A stretch of DNA of 15,095 nt from an uncultured Sutterella sp. (GTDB lineage: Bacteria; Pseudomonadota; Gammaproteobacteria; Burkholderiales; Burkholderiaceae_F), in NCBI GenBank assembly GCA_934255515.1, contig CAKQON010000041.1:1-15095 (forward strand), given 5' to 3'. The notes below the pieces were generated by a model. That model ran no database searches. It saw only the letters and a program-made list of their open reading frames with translations, and was not told the DNA's origin. This document shows, piece after piece, positions 14,266 through 15,095 of this stretch. Position 1 is the stretch's first letter. The number at the start of each line of letters is the position of its first letter. A program made the translations under genes and the position numbers.

Positions 14266-14738
14266 CATTCGGTCGATTGCTCAAGAGGCATGACCGCAAA
14301 GGATTCGATTGCGGAAACGAGGCATTGAACGACTATCTGCAACGCCGTGCGTCTCAGGAAATGAAATGCGGCGATGCGGTTTGCCACGTTCTTACTGAAG
14401 ACGACGGGAATGAGATCCTTGGCTTCTTTACGCTTTCCAGTGCGTCAATCTCCAGCACGGGCTTGAGAACACTTTGCGGAAGCAAATTTTTCTATGCTGA
14501 AGCCGGATTCTTTTTATTGGGGAGACTTGCAGTCAGCAAAAAGGCTCAGGGTCGAGGAATAGGAACGCTTCTGGTGAATGAAGCTATCCGCATAACCGTT
14601 CAATCAGGCATAGGCGCGCATGGACTTATTGTCGATTTGAAAGATGAACAGCTCTTTGATTTCTACAAGCGATTTGGATTCCTATCCTTTCCCGACAACA
14701 AACTGCGAATGGTTCTCATAGTCCGTCAAAAGACGTAA
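14259..14738 (+). CDS. tacT: TacT-type GNAT acetyltransferase toxin
   Basis: This 159-residue GCN5-type N-acetyltransferase belongs to the toxin class that acetylates the amino group of charged aminoacyl-tRNA and blocks translation. Motifs are FDCGNEALNDYLQRRA (residues 16-31, typical of this toxin family), the acetyl-CoA loop Q-G-R-G-I-G (97-102) in LGRLAVSKKAQGRGIGTLLV, and the catalytic-type tyrosine Y136 in FYKRFGF. All are intact and the length is normal, so it should be active unless neutralised. Translation is coupled to the antitoxin by a seven-base overlap. The preferred aminoacyl-tRNA cannot be read from sequence. There is no T-run terminator on the plus strand; a hairpin with IS605-like features follows at 14760. 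Confidence 0.9.
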   Translation: MLTFGRLLKRHDRKGFDCGNEALNDYLQRRASQEMKCGDAVCHVLTEDDGNEILGFFTLSSASISSTGLRTLCGSKFFYAEAGFFLLGRLAVSKKAQGRGIGTLLVNEAIRITVQSGIGAHGLIVDLKDEQLFDFYKRFGFLSFPDNKLRMVLIVRQKT

Positions 14739-14759
14739 TTCTATACCTGTTTATCCAAC

Positions 14760-14801
14760 GGGCCGTAAAACCCCGTCATTCATGGCGGGGATATAAGGCC
14801 C
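14760..14801 (+). mobile_element. IS200/IS605-like right-end hairpin without transposase gene
   Basis: Two nested inverted repeats are visible: CCCCG (14771-14775) with CGGGG (14786-14790), and outside it GGGCC (14760-14764) with GGCCC (14797-14801), separated by six-base internal bulges on each side. The core CCCCGTCATTCATGGCGGGG closely resembles the hairpin at the 3' end of many IS200/IS605 tnpB elements, where it is also the 3' part of the guide RNA scaffold. No tnpB precedes it on this strand. Read on the minus strand, four T follow the stem, so a weak terminator is the alternative. Confidence 0.4.
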
Positions 14802-14894
14802 ATCGATCGAATATGGATTACTTTCATAGATCGCGAAATGCATTGCTGTTCACTATAATGCAATGTAAATCTGCAATTTAATGATCCGTTAATA

Positions 14895-14900
14895 TATAAT
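14895..14900 (+). promoter_or_regulatory. Candidate -10 element, possible leaderless transcript
   Basis: A perfect TATAAT lies ten bases before the ATG at 14910 in AT-rich DNA. A start about seven bases downstream would give an mRNA with almost no leader. No good -35 lies at 16-18 bases upstream (TGCAAT is the best), so support is modest. Confidence 0.35.
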
Positions 14901-14909
14901 AGACGGATA

Positions 14910-15041
14910 ATGAACCTCTTCTGCAACTTCAAGTACGAACTGATCGCGGACGACACGCGGCGTTCGGCGCTTAGCCTTGATATTTCATCCGGCCTCGGAG
15001 CTCCGATCTCCGAGGCTGAATTGAGAATCGATCTCATCTAG
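14910..15041 (+). CDS. Possible 43-residue small protein or gene fragment
   Basis: A short frame from ATG 14910 to TAG 15039-15041 begins MNLFCNFKYELIADD and ends SEAELRIDLI. There is no Shine-Dalgarno; a TATAAT ten bases upstream would make it leaderless. Composition from about 14920 is GC-richer and looks like real codons, in contrast to the AT-rich DNA before it. It could be a small standalone protein or the remaining end of a larger displaced gene. No family is recognised. Confidence 0.3.
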   Translation: MNLFCNFKYELIADDTRRSALSLDISSGLGAPISEAELRIDLI

Positions 15042-15095
15042 TCACCATAAATCCGCGCAGCGGGTACAACACCCCCTTACCCCCGAGTTGACAAC

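Noticed and set aside
14780..15037. Minus-strand 85-codon frame at the right end
   Set aside because: It crosses AT-rich DNA and lies antisense to the more plausible short plus frame; no ribosome site.

Overview
This window looks like a chromosomal segment from a high-GC Gram-negative bacterium. The best guess is a betaproteobacterium of the Sutterellaceae type (Sutterella/Parasutterella-like). That guess is inferred from GC-rich codon use, several outer-membrane-type lipoproteins, a Hup-style uptake [NiFe]-hydrogenase accessory set and a sigma-54 glnK-amtB unit. No rRNA or marker gene is present to prove it.

Layout. Positions 1-4400 hold metabolic and envelope genes. They are a threonine-aldolase-type PLP enzyme (+), a small exported protein (+), a cytoplasmic-type L-asparaginase (-), an AT-rich stretch with a doubtful small minus-strand ORF, an NlpE-N-like lipoprotein (+) and an unrecognised lipoprotein (+). 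Clear intrinsic hairpins separate the transcription units. Positions 4340-6175 hold the nitrogen-control unit glnK-amtB on the minus strand. It has a textbook -24/-12 sigma-54 promoter and a strong minus-strand terminator.

Positions 6441-7840 are an accessory patch. It contains an unrecognised 119-residue protein, a decayed C-terminal remnant of an AAA-ATPase-like/PD-(D/E)XK nuclease protein with an in-frame stop, and a small minus-strand 'GVRQGAGR' protein with its own promoter, Shine-Dalgarno and terminator. Positions 8344-11058 are a compact hydrogenase accessory operon: hupD (endopeptidase), hupF (HypC-type chaperone), hupG/hyaE, hupH/hyaF and hupI (rubredoxin). The hydrogenase structural genes and hypABDE are not in the window. 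Positions 11052-12602 hold two unrecognised genes: a four-helix membrane protein (-) and a helical soluble protein (+).

Positions 12676-15095 are a rearranged mobile region. The 3' part of a phosphoethanolamine transferase gene (eptA-like) is joined to the first 40 codons of an IS200/IS605-type tnpB. Next come an unrecognised coding fragment and a TacA/TacT-type (DUF1778/GNAT) toxin-antitoxin pair, which has three CGGTA repeats at exact 11-bp spacing in its promoter. Just downstream is a hairpin resembling an IS200/IS605 right end, but no transposase gene goes with it. A short AT-rich segment and a possible 43-residue leaderless ORF close the window.

The most noteworthy region is this last one: a toxin-antitoxin operon flanked by IS605-like debris inside a broken lipid-A-modification gene. 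I did not find a convincing wholly new multi-gene system.
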